64,000 nucleotides of DNA from Burkholderiales bacterium Ga0077547 (GCA_001464195.1 LNEY01000025.1:35062-99061); one strand, 5' to 3'. Numbered from the stretch's first letter, positions 40,319 to 50,752 are shown. A program made the numbers and translations. The notes: a model not told the origin generated them from the letters alone.

Positions 40319-40431
40319 GGCGACCTCCTGAAACGGGGTGTCGAAACGCGGCTGGTCGACGCACGGGTCGAGCAGCCCAGGCCGCGTGCGGTGCCGACGC
40401 TTCGGCTACCGGATGCGGTCGATCACAGCGT

Positions 40432-40839
40432 TCAGAGGGCGGGGGGTGCGCGCGCCTGGGCCGGTGCCCAGGCGTAGAGAGTGCGCGGCGCCTGGGTGTA
40501 CAGCACCGGCAGGTGATCTGCTCCCTGGGCCAACGGCAAGAGAGCAGACTGCGACGGTGGCAGACCCAGGACCGGTGTGACATGTGAGCACAGCGGGCAG
40601 TGCTCCATGTGCGCCGAGCGGGAGGGGTCCGGAGCCCCAGGGGCGGACTCGGAAGCGTCGGACCGGATCGTGGTCTGGGTCAGCCAGCGGGCACCCGCGG
40701 TCGAGCAGATCTCCGACCACGGCCCGCTGCCGGTGGACGGCAGCATCACCCGCGACAGCGTTGGCGCCAAGGCCAGGCCGACCATCGCGATCAACGCGAT
40801 GTGCAACAGCCAGCGGAGACGGTGCCTGAAAAAATTCAC
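40432..40839 (-). CDS. DUF2946 family membrane-associated protein
   Basis: A protein of 135 residues with one N-terminal hydrophobic helix (LLHIALIAMVGLALAP). It has the DUF2946 cysteine pattern: EICSTAGARW and HMEHCPLCSH, a thiol/methionine/histidine-rich site suited to soft metal binding. The family is often encoded beside copper receptors and chaperones, and function is inferred from that. The start is the GTG at 40839, 60 bases from the divergent ruvB start. The gene is 113 bases upstream of the TonB receptor gene. Confidence 0.78.
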   Translation of the reverse strand: MNFFRHRLRWLLHIALIAMVGLALAPTLSRVMLPSTGSGPWSEICSTAGARWLTQTTIRSDASESAPGAPDPSRSAHMEHCPLCSHVTPVLGLPPSQSALLPLAQGADHLPVLYTQAPRTLYAWAPAQARAPPAL

Positions 40840-40887
40840 GGCGCGAGTGTAGGCGATGCCGTCAGCAGGCCTGCACGAACCGTTGTC

Positions 40888-40893
40888 GATAAT
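40888..40893 (+). promoter_or_regulatory. -10-like box placed for leaderless transcription of ruvB
   Basis: GATAAT ends 5 bases before the ruvB ATG at 40899, with no Shine-Dalgarno between. ruvB must have its own promoter here, since the gene upstream runs the other way. No clear -35 is seen. Confidence 0.35.
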
Positions 40894-40898
40894 GCGGC

Positions 40899-41954
<1,056 letters not shown>

Positions 41955-41980
41955 GCCCGGCCGGGCGGCGATCAGGCGCG

Positions 41981-42637
41981 CTAGGCGCCGGCCGCGTCCG
42001 TCCATTCGTCCAGCGCTGCGGCGTCGTCGAGGTGCCTCGTGTCGCTCCAACCGATCAGCGTCAGGCCAACCCCGTTGTGCAGCAGGCGGTTGATGCTGGC
42101 GTTGCCCAAGGGCCAGGAGCGTTTGGCTCGCAGGTCGAGCTGCGTGGCTGCGCGGTACAGGCAATCCATCACCCCACCGTGCGAGACCAGGGCAATGGTC
42201 TGGCCGGCATGGGCATCGGCCAGCGCGTGCACCAGCGACATGCAGCGCTCGTAGACGTGTCGCAGGGTCTCACCGCCCTCCGGTGCAAAGTCAGGCTCGC
42301 GCTGCGTCCAGCGGCGGGCCTCAGCAGGCCAGCGGGCCTCGATCTCGGCGTAGGTGTGCGCCTCGAAGACGCCAAAGGCCCGCTCGCGCAAACGGGCGTC
42401 GGCGACGACGGGCATCGACAACGCCTGGCCAATCGCCTCGGCCGTTCCCAGCGCACGCAGCAGGTCGCTGGAATAGATGGCCGAGATACCTTCGTCCATC
42501 AGCGCGCGCGCGGCGCGCTGTGCCTGCCAGCGGCCGGTGTCATTGAGCGGAATGTCGAGGTGCCCTTGGATGCGGGTACCGACGTTCCAGGCGGTTTCGC
42601 CGTGACGGATCGCGACGATGCGGGTCACGGGCGGCAT
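41981..42637 (-). CDS. Histidine phosphatase family protein (GpmB/CobC-like)
   Basis: Phosphatase of 218 residues. The phosphohistidine motif is RHGETAWN (H12), and the second catalytic histidine is in VSHGGVMDCLYR. The YSSDLLRALGTAEAI block is typical. The family includes phosphoglycerate mutases, alpha-ribazole phosphatase and sugar phosphatases; the specific substrate is not known. The ATG at 42637 lies 4 bases after the DUF1840 stop, so the two are co-translated. Confidence 0.87.
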   Translation of the reverse strand: MPPVTRIVAIRHGETAWNVGTRIQGHLDIPLNDTGRWQAQRAARALMDEGISAIYSSDLLRALGTAEAIGQALSMPVVADARLRERAFGVFEAHTYAEIEARWPAEARRWTQREPDFAPEGGETLRHVYERCMSLVHALADAHAGQTIALVSHGGVMDCLYRAATQLDLRAKRSWPLGNASINRLLHNGVGLTLIGWSDTRHLDDAAALDEWTDAAGA

Positions 42638-42641
42638 CACC

Positions 42642-42962
42642 TCAGACGCCCCAGACGATGACCGCGCTTTCGGCATGGCAGCGCTTGAGCATCTCAAGGA
42701 ACGGCCAGACACGTTGCCGCAATCCAATGCGATCGACCGATTCGGCTGGCGCCGCTTCAGAGGCATTGGGTGGGTCCGTGACGCGTGAGGCTTCCTCGGC
42801 TGCGACCGCTTGCTCGATGGCGGTGATCGCCGCCGGCATGCTGCTCACCTCGAAGATACCTTGGGCCGAAGGCTCCTTGCCGACAATGCGCAAGATCTGC
42901 TCGCCTTGCGGCCCCAGCATGATGACGTCGCCCGCTGCCTTGGATTTGAACTTGTAGATCAT
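42642..42962 (-). CDS. DUF1840 family protein
   Basis: A protein of 106 residues: MIYKFKSKAAGDVIMLGPQG at the N-terminus and an RVWPFLEMLKRC end are typical of DUF1840, a small family almost confined to betaproteobacteria. The middle (PPNASEAAPAESVD) is a low-complexity linker. Function is unknown. It is co-directional with, and 54 bases downstream of, the GGDEF/EAL gene. Confidence 0.88.
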   Translation of the reverse strand: MIYKFKSKAAGDVIMLGPQGEQILRIVGKEPSAQGIFEVSSMPAAITAIEQAVAAEEASRVTDPPNASEAAPAESVDRIGLRQRVWPFLEMLKRCHAESAVIVWGV

Positions 42963-43016
42963 CGTGCCCCCGGGCCCGCGCTGGAGTCAGCGCTCAGCGG
43001 CAGATTGTGCGATGGC

Positions 43017-45224
43017 TCAGCGCGGTGATGATTCGTCAGGCGCAGTGGGTGGCTCTGCAGCAGCGAGCCTGCGGCGATCGAGCATGGCCTCGAAGGACAC
43101 CACATCGATGGCCGGCGAGGTCAGGAACCCCTGGTACTGCTCGCAGCCGACCTGCAGCATGAATTGCCGCTGGGCCTCACTCTCCACCCCTTCAGCGATC
43201 AGCTCCAGCCGCAGCGCGCGTGCCATGTTGGCAATCGCCTGGACGATGCCGGCATCGCTTTCATCCCCCGGCAGCCCCTGGATGAAACTGCGATCGATCT
43301 TCAACCGACTGATCGGGAAGCGCTTCAGGTAGGCCAGGCTCGAATAGCCGGTGCCGAAATCGTCGATGGCCAGCTTCACGCCCAGCTCGGCCAGCGCCTG
43401 CAAGCGGTGCAAGGCCTCCTGAGCGTCCTGGATCAGGATCGACTCGGTCAGCTCCAGCTCCAGCCACTGCGGCTCCAGCCCGACTTCGGCCAAGGCACGG
43501 GCGACGCTGTCGACGAAATCGACCTGCTGGAACTGCAATGCAGAGACGTTGATGGACATCAGCAGCTGGCGTCCTTGCTCGCGCCACAGCGCGGCCTGCT
43601 GCACCGCCTGGCGCAGCACCCAGCTGCCGATGGCCACGATGAAGCCACTGCGCTCGGCCACCGGGATGAATTCGGCCGGCGGCACATCGCCGAGTTCGGG
43701 ATCGCGCCAGCGGATCAAGGCCTCGGCGCCAACGATCTCGCCGCTTTTCAGATTGACCTGCGGCTGGTAATGCAGCCGGAACCGCCCGGCCGCCAGCGCC
43801 TGGCGCATGGCGTGGTCGAGCTTCATCCGGGTACGCAGCTTCGACGTGCTTTCCGCGCGCGCCTGGTGGAACCGGAATCCGGCACGGCCGCTCTCGCGTG
43901 CTTCGTCCATGGCCGCATCGGCGGCCTGCAGCATCTCGTCGGCCGTACTGCCGTCACCGGGGTGCAACGAGATGCCCACACTGCAGGTGACGGTGAAGCT
44001 CAGGTCGTCGAGCGTGAAAGGGCGCTGCATCGCATCGAGGATGCGCCGGGCGCTGCCTTCTGCCCCGGCGGCATCGGCCTGGTGGATCAGCAACACGTAT
44101 TCATCGGCACCTAGACGGGCGATGGTGTCCACTTGTCTCAGGGTCAGCAGCAAGCGCTCGGCCACCTCGATCAGCACCCGGTCGCCCATGGTGTGGCCGA
44201 GGGTGTCGTTGATGTGCTTGAATCGGTCGAGATTCAGGAACAGCAGCGCGAACGGCACGCCTTCGCGCTGCGCCAGGGCCAGCGCGTAGTCGATGCGCCC
44301 GAGCAGCGTGCGGCGGTTCGGCAGGCCGGTCAGCGCATCGGTATGCGACAGGGTTTCGATGCGCCGATTGGCCTCCAGGCGCTCGCTGATGTCGCGGAAG
44401 GAATAGACACGGCCGATCGTCTTGCCTCGGCTGCATTGCGGCAGCGTGACGCGCTCCAGCACCCGACCACCAATCAGCGTCACGGTGTCGCTGGCCTGCA
44501 TCTGGGACACCCCATCGATGGCGGCCAGCCGACGCATGTACTCGGCGGGCTCGACCACGCGGCGCAGCATCCACGACAGGATGGCGTCGTCGTCGTGCTG
44601 CACCATCAAGCCGTCAGGCAGCTCCCAGAGCGCAGCGAAGCGCTGGTTGAAATTGCGGATGCGGCCGTTGGTGTCGGTGACCAGGATGCCGTCGTGCGTC
44701 GATTCCAGCGTCGCCGCCAGTTCGGCCAGCCGGTCGGCCAGTTCGTCTTCTGCACGCCGCTCGTCGCTGCGATCTTGCATCACGACCATGAACAGCGCCT
44801 TGTCGGCCGAGAGCATCACCCGGCTGACACGCCGCAGCACGGCCACCAGCTCGCCATCAGCGCGTCGCACCCAGCTGTGCGACTCGACGCTGTCGGCCCA
44901 GCCGAGCGCCGCTTCCTGCCAGAACGCCATGTCTTCGGGCGTTGCGGCCAGGCTCAACATGTCCTGGCCACACAGGCTGGCGGCATCGACATCGAACAGG
45001 GTGCTGCAAGCGGCATTCGCCGCGACGATGCGCAGACCTTCGGGATCGACCAGCCAGACCGCGTCGAGCAGCCCTTCAATCAGCGCGCGTGGCGGAATCA
45101 GCCAGGCTTCGATGGCGCGCTGGTTCAGCGAAGGCGAACCGGCAGGCCCATCGCCACTGCGCCCACGGCGGGCCGGCACCACCGGCGCGGGCACCGTGGT
45201 GGCAGTCGGCGGATTGCGCGACAT
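43017..45224 (-). CDS. PAS-GGDEF-EAL c-di-GMP signalling protein
   Basis: Soluble signalling protein of 735 residues. Two PAS domains (residues about 45-175 and 180-300) precede a diguanylate-cyclase domain (about 310-465) and an EAL phosphodiesterase domain (about 480-720). The GGDEF signature reads RLGADEYVLL, so the cyclase is probably inactive or weak. The EAL motif in GAEALIRW, the DDFGTGYSSLAYLK loop and the INVSALQF segment are intact, so net c-di-GMP breakdown is likely. The start at 45224 is 2 bases after the stop of the upstream HD-GYP gene; an apparent upstream extension is antisense to nothing and lacks family character. Confidence 0.92.
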   Translation of the reverse strand: MSRNPPTATTVPAPVVPARRGRSGDGPAGSPSLNQRAIEAWLIPPRALIEGLLDAVWLVDPEGLRIVAANAACSTLFDVDAASLCGQDMLSLAATPEDMAFWQEAALGWADSVESHSWVRRADGELVAVLRRVSRVMLSADKALFMVVMQDRSDERRAEDELADRLAELAATLESTHDGILVTDTNGRIRNFNQRFAALWELPDGLMVQHDDDAILSWMLRRVVEPAEYMRRLAAIDGVSQMQASDTVTLIGGRVLERVTLPQCSRGKTIGRVYSFRDISERLEANRRIETLSHTDALTGLPNRRTLLGRIDYALALAQREGVPFALLFLNLDRFKHINDTLGHTMGDRVLIEVAERLLLTLRQVDTIARLGADEYVLLIHQADAAGAEGSARRILDAMQRPFTLDDLSFTVTCSVGISLHPGDGSTADEMLQAADAAMDEARESGRAGFRFHQARAESTSKLRTRMKLDHAMRQALAAGRFRLHYQPQVNLKSGEIVGAEALIRWRDPELGDVPPAEFIPVAERSGFIVAIGSWVLRQAVQQAALWREQGRQLLMSINVSALQFQQVDFVDSVARALAEVGLEPQWLELELTESILIQDAQEALHRLQALAELGVKLAIDDFGTGYSSLAYLKRFPISRLKIDRSFIQGLPGDESDAGIVQAIANMARALRLELIAEGVESEAQRQFMLQVGCEQYQGFLTSPAIDVVSFEAMLDRRRLAAAEPPTAPDESSPR

Positions 45225-45226
45225 CC

Positions 45227-46549
45227 TCACGCGAGCGCCCCGCCGTCCTGGGTCGGCTCGAAGAAGTAGCTGACCCGCGGCCGCGGCGACAAATAGTCGA
45301 GCGTGCGGGCTGGCAGCGCGGTCGGCTTCAGGCTGCGCCGGATGCCCAGGCCGCTGACGGTTTCGAGGTCGAGCACCAGCGCGTCGTCGCGCGGCACGCC
45401 TGGTTCGTGTACCAGCACCTTCGGCTTCAGAGGCCGCGAGGAGTTGACCCCCACCACCAGCGCATAGCGGTCGTCGGTCAGTTGCACCACCGAGCCTGCG
45501 GGGTACACGCCCATCATCTTGATGAAGGCGCCGAGGATCGCCGGGTCGTACTTGTTCTTTCCCTGCGCGAACATCAGCGCCACCGCCTCGTGCGGGGTGA
45601 TCGCCTTGCCCGGATTGGCCGGGTTGCACAGCTTGTCGTAGCGGTTGACCAGCGCCACGATGCGCGAGGGCACGGTGGTGCGGTCGCTTTGTAGCTTCAA
45701 GGGGAAGCCACTGCCATCGATGTGTTCGTGGTGCTGGGCGATGACCAGCGAGGCCCCCGGCGCCAGCTCCATGCGCCGGGCCTGCGCGATGCCGAGCGCG
45801 ACATGGGTTTCGTAAAGCTTGTGCTCCGCGGCGCTGAAATGTTCCTCGCGGTGGCGAAAGCGCTCGGGCAGCTCGGCCTTGCCGATGTCATGCAGCAGCG
45901 CGCCCAGTCCGAGGTCGATCATCTCGGCCTCGCCGAGGTTGAAGGTGCGGCCCATCAGCAGCGAGATGACGCTGACGTTCAGCGCGTGGGCACTGGCCTT
46001 GTCACCCGCCCCTTCGCTGAGCAGCCGGATGAACAACTCCTGGCTGCCGATCATCTGGTCGACAAGCTTCTGCGTCAGTGCCTGCGCACCGTGCCGAGCG
46101 GCGACCGGCTGGGCCGCGACGCCATCGAAAATCTGCTTGGCGGCACGCGTGGCGTCGGCAAACTGGCGCTCGCAGGCAGACAGCGCTGCGCGCTGGGCGG
46201 CCAGTGCGGCGCGATGCAGGTCCTGCGCGGTGGGGGCGGTATCTTCCGCCGCTGTCGCCTCTGCAGCGTCGTCGGACGCTGCAAGCGGGGCATCGGGGTC
46301 TGCGCCCTCAGCCACCGGCAGGCTGGCCGTGTCCCAGCGACTGGTGCTGTGACTGAAATCACTGTCCTGCGGACTCCAGCGCACGCGCTGCAAGCCCAGC
46401 GAGCGCAAGGTCGCGATCTGGTCCAGGTTCGAAATCTTGAAACTCGACCGTGGAAACGGGTGCGACATCCAACCCCCATCGAGGTGAATGTGCATGCCGA
46501 TGGTCAATGCCGCGACTTCGATGGTTTCGATGACGGTGTCAGATTTCAT
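45227..46549 (-). CDS. HD-GYP domain c-di-GMP phosphodiesterase with DUF3391
   Basis: A protein of 440 residues. An N-terminal DUF3391 domain (VAALTIGMHIHLDGGWMSHP, SLGLQRVRWSP) is followed by an Ala-rich linker and a helical segment. The C-terminal HD-GYP domain has LLHDIGKAELP and HHEHIDGSGFPLKL, where GYP reads GFP, together with the final IPSRIVALVNRYDKLCNP-like block. These domains hydrolyse c-di-GMP to GMP. It is directly upstream of the GGDEF/EAL gene and likely co-transcribed with it. Confidence 0.92.
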   Translation of the reverse strand: MKSDTVIETIEVAALTIGMHIHLDGGWMSHPFPRSSFKISNLDQIATLRSLGLQRVRWSPQDSDFSHSTSRWDTASLPVAEGADPDAPLAASDDAAEATAAEDTAPTAQDLHRAALAAQRAALSACERQFADATRAAKQIFDGVAAQPVAARHGAQALTQKLVDQMIGSQELFIRLLSEGAGDKASAHALNVSVISLLMGRTFNLGEAEMIDLGLGALLHDIGKAELPERFRHREEHFSAAEHKLYETHVALGIAQARRMELAPGASLVIAQHHEHIDGSGFPLKLQSDRTTVPSRIVALVNRYDKLCNPANPGKAITPHEAVALMFAQGKNKYDPAILGAFIKMMGVYPAGSVVQLTDDRYALVVGVNSSRPLKPKVLVHEPGVPRDDALVLDLETVSGLGIRRSLKPTALPARTLDYLSPRPRVSYFFEPTQDGGALA

Positions 46550-46642
46550 GGACAGACCAAACGTCGTGAATACACGCTTCTTGGGTCCATTTCGGCACAA
46601 GCGGCCACTGACTTGAGCAAGGCTGAGCCTGCCGCCCTGATC

Positions 46643-46666
46643 CGAGCGCCCGTTCCGGGGCGCTCG
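46643..46666 (-). terminator. Strong hairpin between the aminotransferase and HD-GYP genes
   Basis: A perfect 9-base stem (CGAGCGCCC with GGGCGCTCG) and a 6-base loop lie 24 bases beyond the stop of the aromatic aminotransferase, reading leftward. There is no T-run after it, so it is a possible terminator or transcript-stabilising hairpin, not a clear Rho-independent site. Confidence 0.4.
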
Positions 46667-46689
46667 ATGCCCCTGCCACCGTGAGAGCG

Positions 46690-47886
46690 CTACTCGGCCA
46701 GCACGGCCGCCATGGCCACCGCGGTCGCGTCGACATTCGACGAGTTGAGTCCGGCCACGCACATGCGCCCCGAGCGCAGCACATAGACGGCATGCTCTTC
46801 GCGCAAGCGATCCGCCTGTGCGGGACTCAGCCCGGTGTAGCTGAACATGCCCCGCTGGCGGATGAAGTAATCGACGTTGCGCCCCGGCAGCTTGGCGCCG
46901 AGCACGGCATGCAGGCGCTGGCGCATCGCGTGGATGCGCTGGCGCATCGCGTCGAGTTCGGCCACCCACTGGGCGCGCAAGGACGGGGTTTGCAGCACGC
47001 GGGCGACGATCTGCCCGCCATGGGTGGGCGGGCTGCTGTAGTTCTTGCGCACGGTGGCACGCAACTGGCCGAGCACCAGCTCGGCTTCGGCCGCGTTCGG
47101 GCAGACCACGCTCAGGGCGCCACAGCGCTCTCCGTACAGCGAGAAGCTCTTGGAAAAGGAGCTGGCACAGAAGAAAGAGATGCCCGCATCGGCCAGCGCG
47201 CGGATCGCGAAGGCGTCTTCGTCGATGCCGTCGCCGAAGCCCTGGTAGGCGATGTCCACATACGGGATCAGCCGCCGCGAGCGGATCACCGGGATCAGCT
47301 CGGCCCACTGGGCTGCGCTGAGATCGACGCCGGTCGGGTTGTGGCAGCAGGCGTGCAGCAGCACGATGCTTTGTTCGGGCAGCGCCTTGAATGCCGCCAG
47401 CATCTCGCCGAACTTCAGACCACCGGTGGCCGCGTCGTAGTAAGGATAGGTATGCACCGCCAACCCGGCGCCCTCGAACATGGCACGATGGTTGTCCCAG
47501 GTCGGGTCGCTGACCCACACCTGGGACTGCGGGAAATAGCGCTTCAGAAAGTCGCCACCGACCTTCAAGCCACCCGAGCCGCCGATGGTCTGCACGGTGG
47601 CGATCCGGCCGCTGGTGACGGCCTCATGCTCGGGCCCGAACAGCAGGTGCTGCACCGCCAGCCGGTAGTTCGCCGCCCCTTCCATCGGCTGGTAGGGCCT
47701 CGCACCGATGGCTTGCAGCATCGCCGTTTCAGCCTCGCGCACCGCTGCCATCACTGGCAGGCGGCCTGCGTCGTCGAAGTAGATGCCGATCGACAGATTG
47801 ATCTTGTGCGGCCGAGGGTCGCGGCCGAACGATTCGTTCAGGGTCAGGATCGGGTCGCCGGCGTAGGGGTCGATGTGAGCGAACAT
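46690..47886 (-). CDS. tyrB: Aromatic amino acid aminotransferase (TyrB/AspC family)
   Basis: PLP class I aminotransferase of 398 residues, the aspartate/aromatic type. The N-terminus MFAHIDPYAGDPILTLNE, the substrate block HACCHNPTGVDL, the PLP lysine in ASSFSKSFSLYGERCG and the C-terminal GRMCVAGLNSSNVD (with the substrate-carboxylate arginine) are all present. It transfers amino groups between aromatic amino acids or aspartate and 2-oxoglutarate. A short internal repeat (AMRQRIHAMRQRLHAVLG) is seen near residue 320. Start at 47886. Confidence 0.93.
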   Translation of the reverse strand: MFAHIDPYAGDPILTLNESFGRDPRPHKINLSIGIYFDDAGRLPVMAAVREAETAMLQAIGARPYQPMEGAANYRLAVQHLLFGPEHEAVTSGRIATVQTIGGSGGLKVGGDFLKRYFPQSQVWVSDPTWDNHRAMFEGAGLAVHTYPYYDAATGGLKFGEMLAAFKALPEQSIVLLHACCHNPTGVDLSAAQWAELIPVIRSRRLIPYVDIAYQGFGDGIDEDAFAIRALADAGISFFCASSFSKSFSLYGERCGALSVVCPNAAEAELVLGQLRATVRKNYSSPPTHGGQIVARVLQTPSLRAQWVAELDAMRQRIHAMRQRLHAVLGAKLPGRNVDYFIRQRGMFSYTGLSPAQADRLREEHAVYVLRSGRMCVAGLNSSNVDATAVAMAAVLAE

Positions 47887-47947
47887 GGGGCTGGTGCAGG
47901 GGCGAAGTGGGATGAGTGATCTTCTGGCGAGTGGCGTGGGGATGCCC

Positions 47948-48445
47948 TCACGCCGACAGTGCAGCCTCGATGTCGGCACTCAACGAGGCCGGCGTGTCGG
48001 TCGGTGCGTAGCGCTTGATGACCTGCCCGTCGCGGCCGACCAGAAACTTGGTGAAGTTCCACTTGATCGCCTTGGTGCCCAGCAGGCCGGGGGCCTCAGC
48101 GGTCAGCCACTTCCACAGCGGGTGCGCCGAAGTGCCATTGACATCGACCTTGCTCATCATCGGAAAGCTGACGCCGTAGTTCTTCTGGCAGAAACTGCCG
48201 ATCTCCACATCGCTGCCCGGGTCCTGTGAGCCGAACTGGTTGCAGGGGAATCCGATGACGGTCAGGCCGCGCCCGCCATAGGCCTTCCACAGCGACTCCA
48301 GCCCCGCAAACTGCGGTGTGAAACCGCAGGCGCTGGCCGTGTTGACGATCAGCAGCACGCGCCCGCGCTGTGCCGACAAGGAACTGGACGTGCCGTCGAT
48401 CGCGGTGGCATCGAAGTCGAACGCGGTGGGGCTGGGTGCAGTCAT
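47948..48445 (-). CDS. Glutathione peroxidase family protein
   Basis: Thiol peroxidase of 165 residues. The catalytic cysteine is in NTASACGFTPQ, followed by the FPCNQFGSQDPG block and the WNFTKFLVGRDG block with the conserved tryptophan. It reduces hydroperoxides, usually with thioredoxin in bacteria (BtuE-like). The start is the ATG at 48445. It lies 61 bases upstream of the aromatic aminotransferase gene on the same strand. Confidence 0.93.
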   Translation of the reverse strand: MTAPSPTAFDFDATAIDGTSSSLSAQRGRVLLIVNTASACGFTPQFAGLESLWKAYGGRGLTVIGFPCNQFGSQDPGSDVEIGSFCQKNYGVSFPMMSKVDVNGTSAHPLWKWLTAEAPGLLGTKAIKWNFTKFLVGRDGQVIKRYAPTDTPASLSADIEAALSA

Positions 48446-48464
48446 CGGATGTCTCCGGAGGTGA

Positions 48465-48532
48465 GCCCGTCCCACCGCTGGGCGGGGACGGGCGAAGCAT
48501 GGATCGTATCGCTGGGGCTCGTACGCCCCAGC
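48465..48532. repeat. Two tandem stem-loops in the gap upstream of the peroxidase gene
   Basis: Two perfect inverted repeats sit in the 118-base gap between the EamA exporter and the peroxidase gene. The first is GCCCGTCCC with GGGACGGGC (48465-48493). The second is GCTGGGGC with GCCCCAGC (48511-48532), loop of 6. No T-run follows. They could terminate exporter transcription or structure the peroxidase leader. Confidence 0.45.
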
Positions 48533-48563
48533 GCAGTGGCGTCGCTGCCTGCTGCCGTTCCGA

Positions 48564-49457
48564 TCAATGCGAGGCTTCGCGCGCAGCCCACCCCGCAGTG
48601 AACACGATCAAGGCGCCGCCCAGCAGCAGGCTGCCGGTGATGTGTCCCGCACCCAGCAGCGCCGCAGACACCGACGCGAACAGCACCTCGCTGAGCATCA
48701 GCACCGAGCTCACCGCCACGGGCAACCGCACCGCACCGAACTGCAGCGCGAGGTTGCTGCACAGAAACAGCGCGCTCAGCGTCAGCACCAGCGCAGGCAC
48801 CCACCAGGGCCGGGCCGCGACTCCGCTCGCCCAGGGCCAGGCGATGTCGCCCTGGGCACTGAGTGCGGCGGCCAGCACCGCAGCCACCACGGCGCCGCCC
48901 ACGAACATCGAGAGCACACGCCCCTCCTCGGGGAGGTGCGCGGCACGTTTGAGCATCACGTTGTTCAGCGCAAAGGCGAAGCCACCCAGCAGCCCCAGCC
49001 AGTCCGCCAGCGACTGCGGCAATGGCACCCCCGGCACGCCCCCTACCCCAGGCGCCGCCAGCACGATGCCCGCGCCGACCAGCGCCAGTGCCATCCGGAT
49101 ACCGGCCACCAGCGTCAATGATTCCTTCAGCAGCCAGCGCGCCAGCAGCACCGACCACAGTGGCATCAGATAGAACAGCAACACCACGCGCACCACGTCG
49201 CCCACCACGGTGGCCCAGTTGAAGGCCGCGTTGGTGGTTCCTGCCGCCAGCATCAACACCCAGAGCAAACGGCTGCGCAGGATCTGACCGATGGCGTGGG
49301 GGCGCGCCATCGCAATCACCACCCCCGTGGGGACATAGACCATCACCGTGGCCCACAGCGGGTGGATGCCCTGCGCTTCGAGTTGTCGAAACGGCCACCA
49401 CGAGAGCCCCCACACGAGGGCGTTGAACACCAGCGCGAGCGCTGCCCAGCGGGCCAC
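48564..49457 (-). CDS. EamA/DMT family transporter
   Basis: Inner-membrane drug/metabolite-transporter protein of about 297 residues, with ten hydrophobic helices arranged as two EamA repeats (LVFNALVWGLSWWPFRQL opens the first, FALNNVMLKRAAHL lies in the second). Substrate unknown. No ATG fits: I chose the GTG at 49457, which starts the first helix at once; the frame extends upstream into lplT without family character. It follows lplT by 17 bases on the same strand. Confidence 0.85.
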   Translation of the reverse strand: MARWAALALVFNALVWGLSWWPFRQLEAQGIHPLWATVMVYVPTGVVIAMARPHAIGQILRSRLLWVLMLAAGTTNAAFNWATVVGDVVRVVLLFYLMPLWSVLLARWLLKESLTLVAGIRMALALVGAGIVLAAPGVGGVPGVPLPQSLADWLGLLGGFAFALNNVMLKRAAHLPEEGRVLSMFVGGAVVAAVLAAALSAQGDIAWPWASGVAARPWWVPALVLTLSALFLCSNLALQFGAVRLPVAVSSVLMLSEVLFASVSAALLGAGHITGSLLLGGALIVFTAGWAAREASH

Positions 49458-49474
49458 GGTGGATGGGGCTGCGT

Positions 49475-50752
49475 TCAGTGCTGGTCGCTGCGCGCAAGCG
49501 CCAGCAGGTGGTCGACTTCGACGCGGTGCCTGACGCAGTTGTGCTGATGCCAGCGACGGATCAGCCACATCAATCCCGCCACCAACACACCAAAGATGGA
49601 GATGGCGCCGAAAGCCGACAGGCCCAGCAAGGTCAGGCCGGCGTACAAGGCGCCGAGGCCCAGGATGCAAGCCTGCTCATTGAAATTTTGCACGGCGATC
49701 GACCGACCTGCGCCCATCAGGTTGTGGCCCCGGTGCTGCAACAAGGCATTCATCGGCACCACCAGGAAACCGCCCAGCGCGCCCAGCATGATCAGGAATG
49801 GCACGGCAACCCACAGGTTCGTGATGAAGTTCATGCCCAGCACGAGCAGCCCCATGGCGATGCCCAGTGGGATGACCCGCGTCGCCTGGTCGAGCCGCAT
49901 GCGCAGCGAGGCGACCACCGCCCCCGCCGCGGTGCCGATGGCCACCACGCCGACCAGCGCCGAGGCTTGCGTGGTCTCGTAACCGAGCGCAACAGCGGCC
50001 CAGGCCAGCACGATGTAGCGCAGATTGCCCGAGACGCCCCAGAACAAGGTGGTGGTGGCCAGCGAGATTTGTCCGAGCTTGTCGTTCCACAGGCGCACGT
50101 TGCAGACGTGGAAATCACGTACCAGACCCATCAGGCTGTGGGCGATCGGCTGCAGCGGCGCCTCGGTGCGCGGGATGCGCAGGTTGAAGGCAGCCGCCAG
50201 TGCGTACAGCACGACGATGGTCGCGATGGCCGCTTCAGGCGGTGTGTCCACGCCAGTATCGATACCGGGAAGGTCCAACCCCAGCAAAACACTGGAGATG
50301 CCCTGGCCGACCAACTGCCCACCCAGCAACACGCCGAGGATGATCGACAGAATGGTGAGACCTTCGATCCAGCCGTTGGCCTTCACCAGCTGCGAGTTGG
50401 GCAGCAGCTCGGTGAGGATGCCGTACTTGGCAGGCGAGTACGCCGCAGCGCCGAGCCCGACGATGGCATAGGCCATCAGCGGGTGGCTGCCAAACAGCAT
50501 CATCAGGCAACCGACCACCTTGATCAGGTTCGAGAAGAACATGACCCGACCCTTCGGGAGCGCGTCGGCGATCGCACCGACGAAGGGGGCCAGGATCACG
50601 TAGAACAGCGCAAACATCGGCACCAGCGCGGCAGGTTGCCATGCGGGCTGCCCTGAGCTTTTCAGCAGTTCTACCGCCGCCACGAACAGCGCGTTGTCAG
50701 CCAGCGAGCTGAAAAACTGCGCCGCCATGATGGTGTAAAAACCTTTTTTCAT
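49475..50752 (-). CDS. lplT: Lysophospholipid transporter LplT
   Basis: MFS-type flippase of 425 residues that moves lysophospholipids across the inner membrane for reacylation. The N-terminus [20 protein letters not shown], the [13 protein letters not shown] block and the late [12 protein letters not shown] block are typical. The C-terminal tail ([19 protein letters not shown]) is cytoplasmic and basic. No acyltransferase (aas) is fused or adjacent. The ATG at 50752 is divergent from alr across 173 bases. Confidence 0.92.
   Translation of the reverse strand: MKKGFYTIMAAQFFSSLADNALFVAAVELLKSSGQPAWQPAALVPMFALFYVILAPFVGAIADALPKGRVMFFSNLIKVVGCLMMLFGSHPLMAYAIVGLGAAAYSPAKYGILTELLPNSQLVKANGWIEGLTILSIILGVLLGGQLVGQGISSVLLGLDLPGIDTGVDTPPEAAIATIVVLYALAAAFNLRIPRTEAPLQPIAHSLMGLVRDFHVCNVRLWNDKLGQISLATTTLFWGVSGNLRYIVLAWAAVALGYETTQASALVGVVAIGTAAGAVVASLRMRLDQATRVIPLGIAMGLLVLGMNFITNLWVAVPFLIMLGALGGFLVVPMNALLQHRGHNLMGAGRSIAVQNFNEQACILGLGALYAGLTLLGLSAFGAISIFGVLVAGLMWLIRRWHQHNCVRHRVEVDHLLALARSDQH

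Noticed and set aside
40319..40431. Cobalamin or other riboswitch upstream of the TonB receptor
   Set aside because: I found no conserved B12-box or other riboswitch core in the 113 bases; only a strong ribosome-binding site before TTG is clear.
45225..45629. Upstream extension of the GGDEF/EAL frame
   Set aside because: It lies inside the end of the HD-GYP gene in another frame and has no domain content; the ATG at 45224 is a better start.
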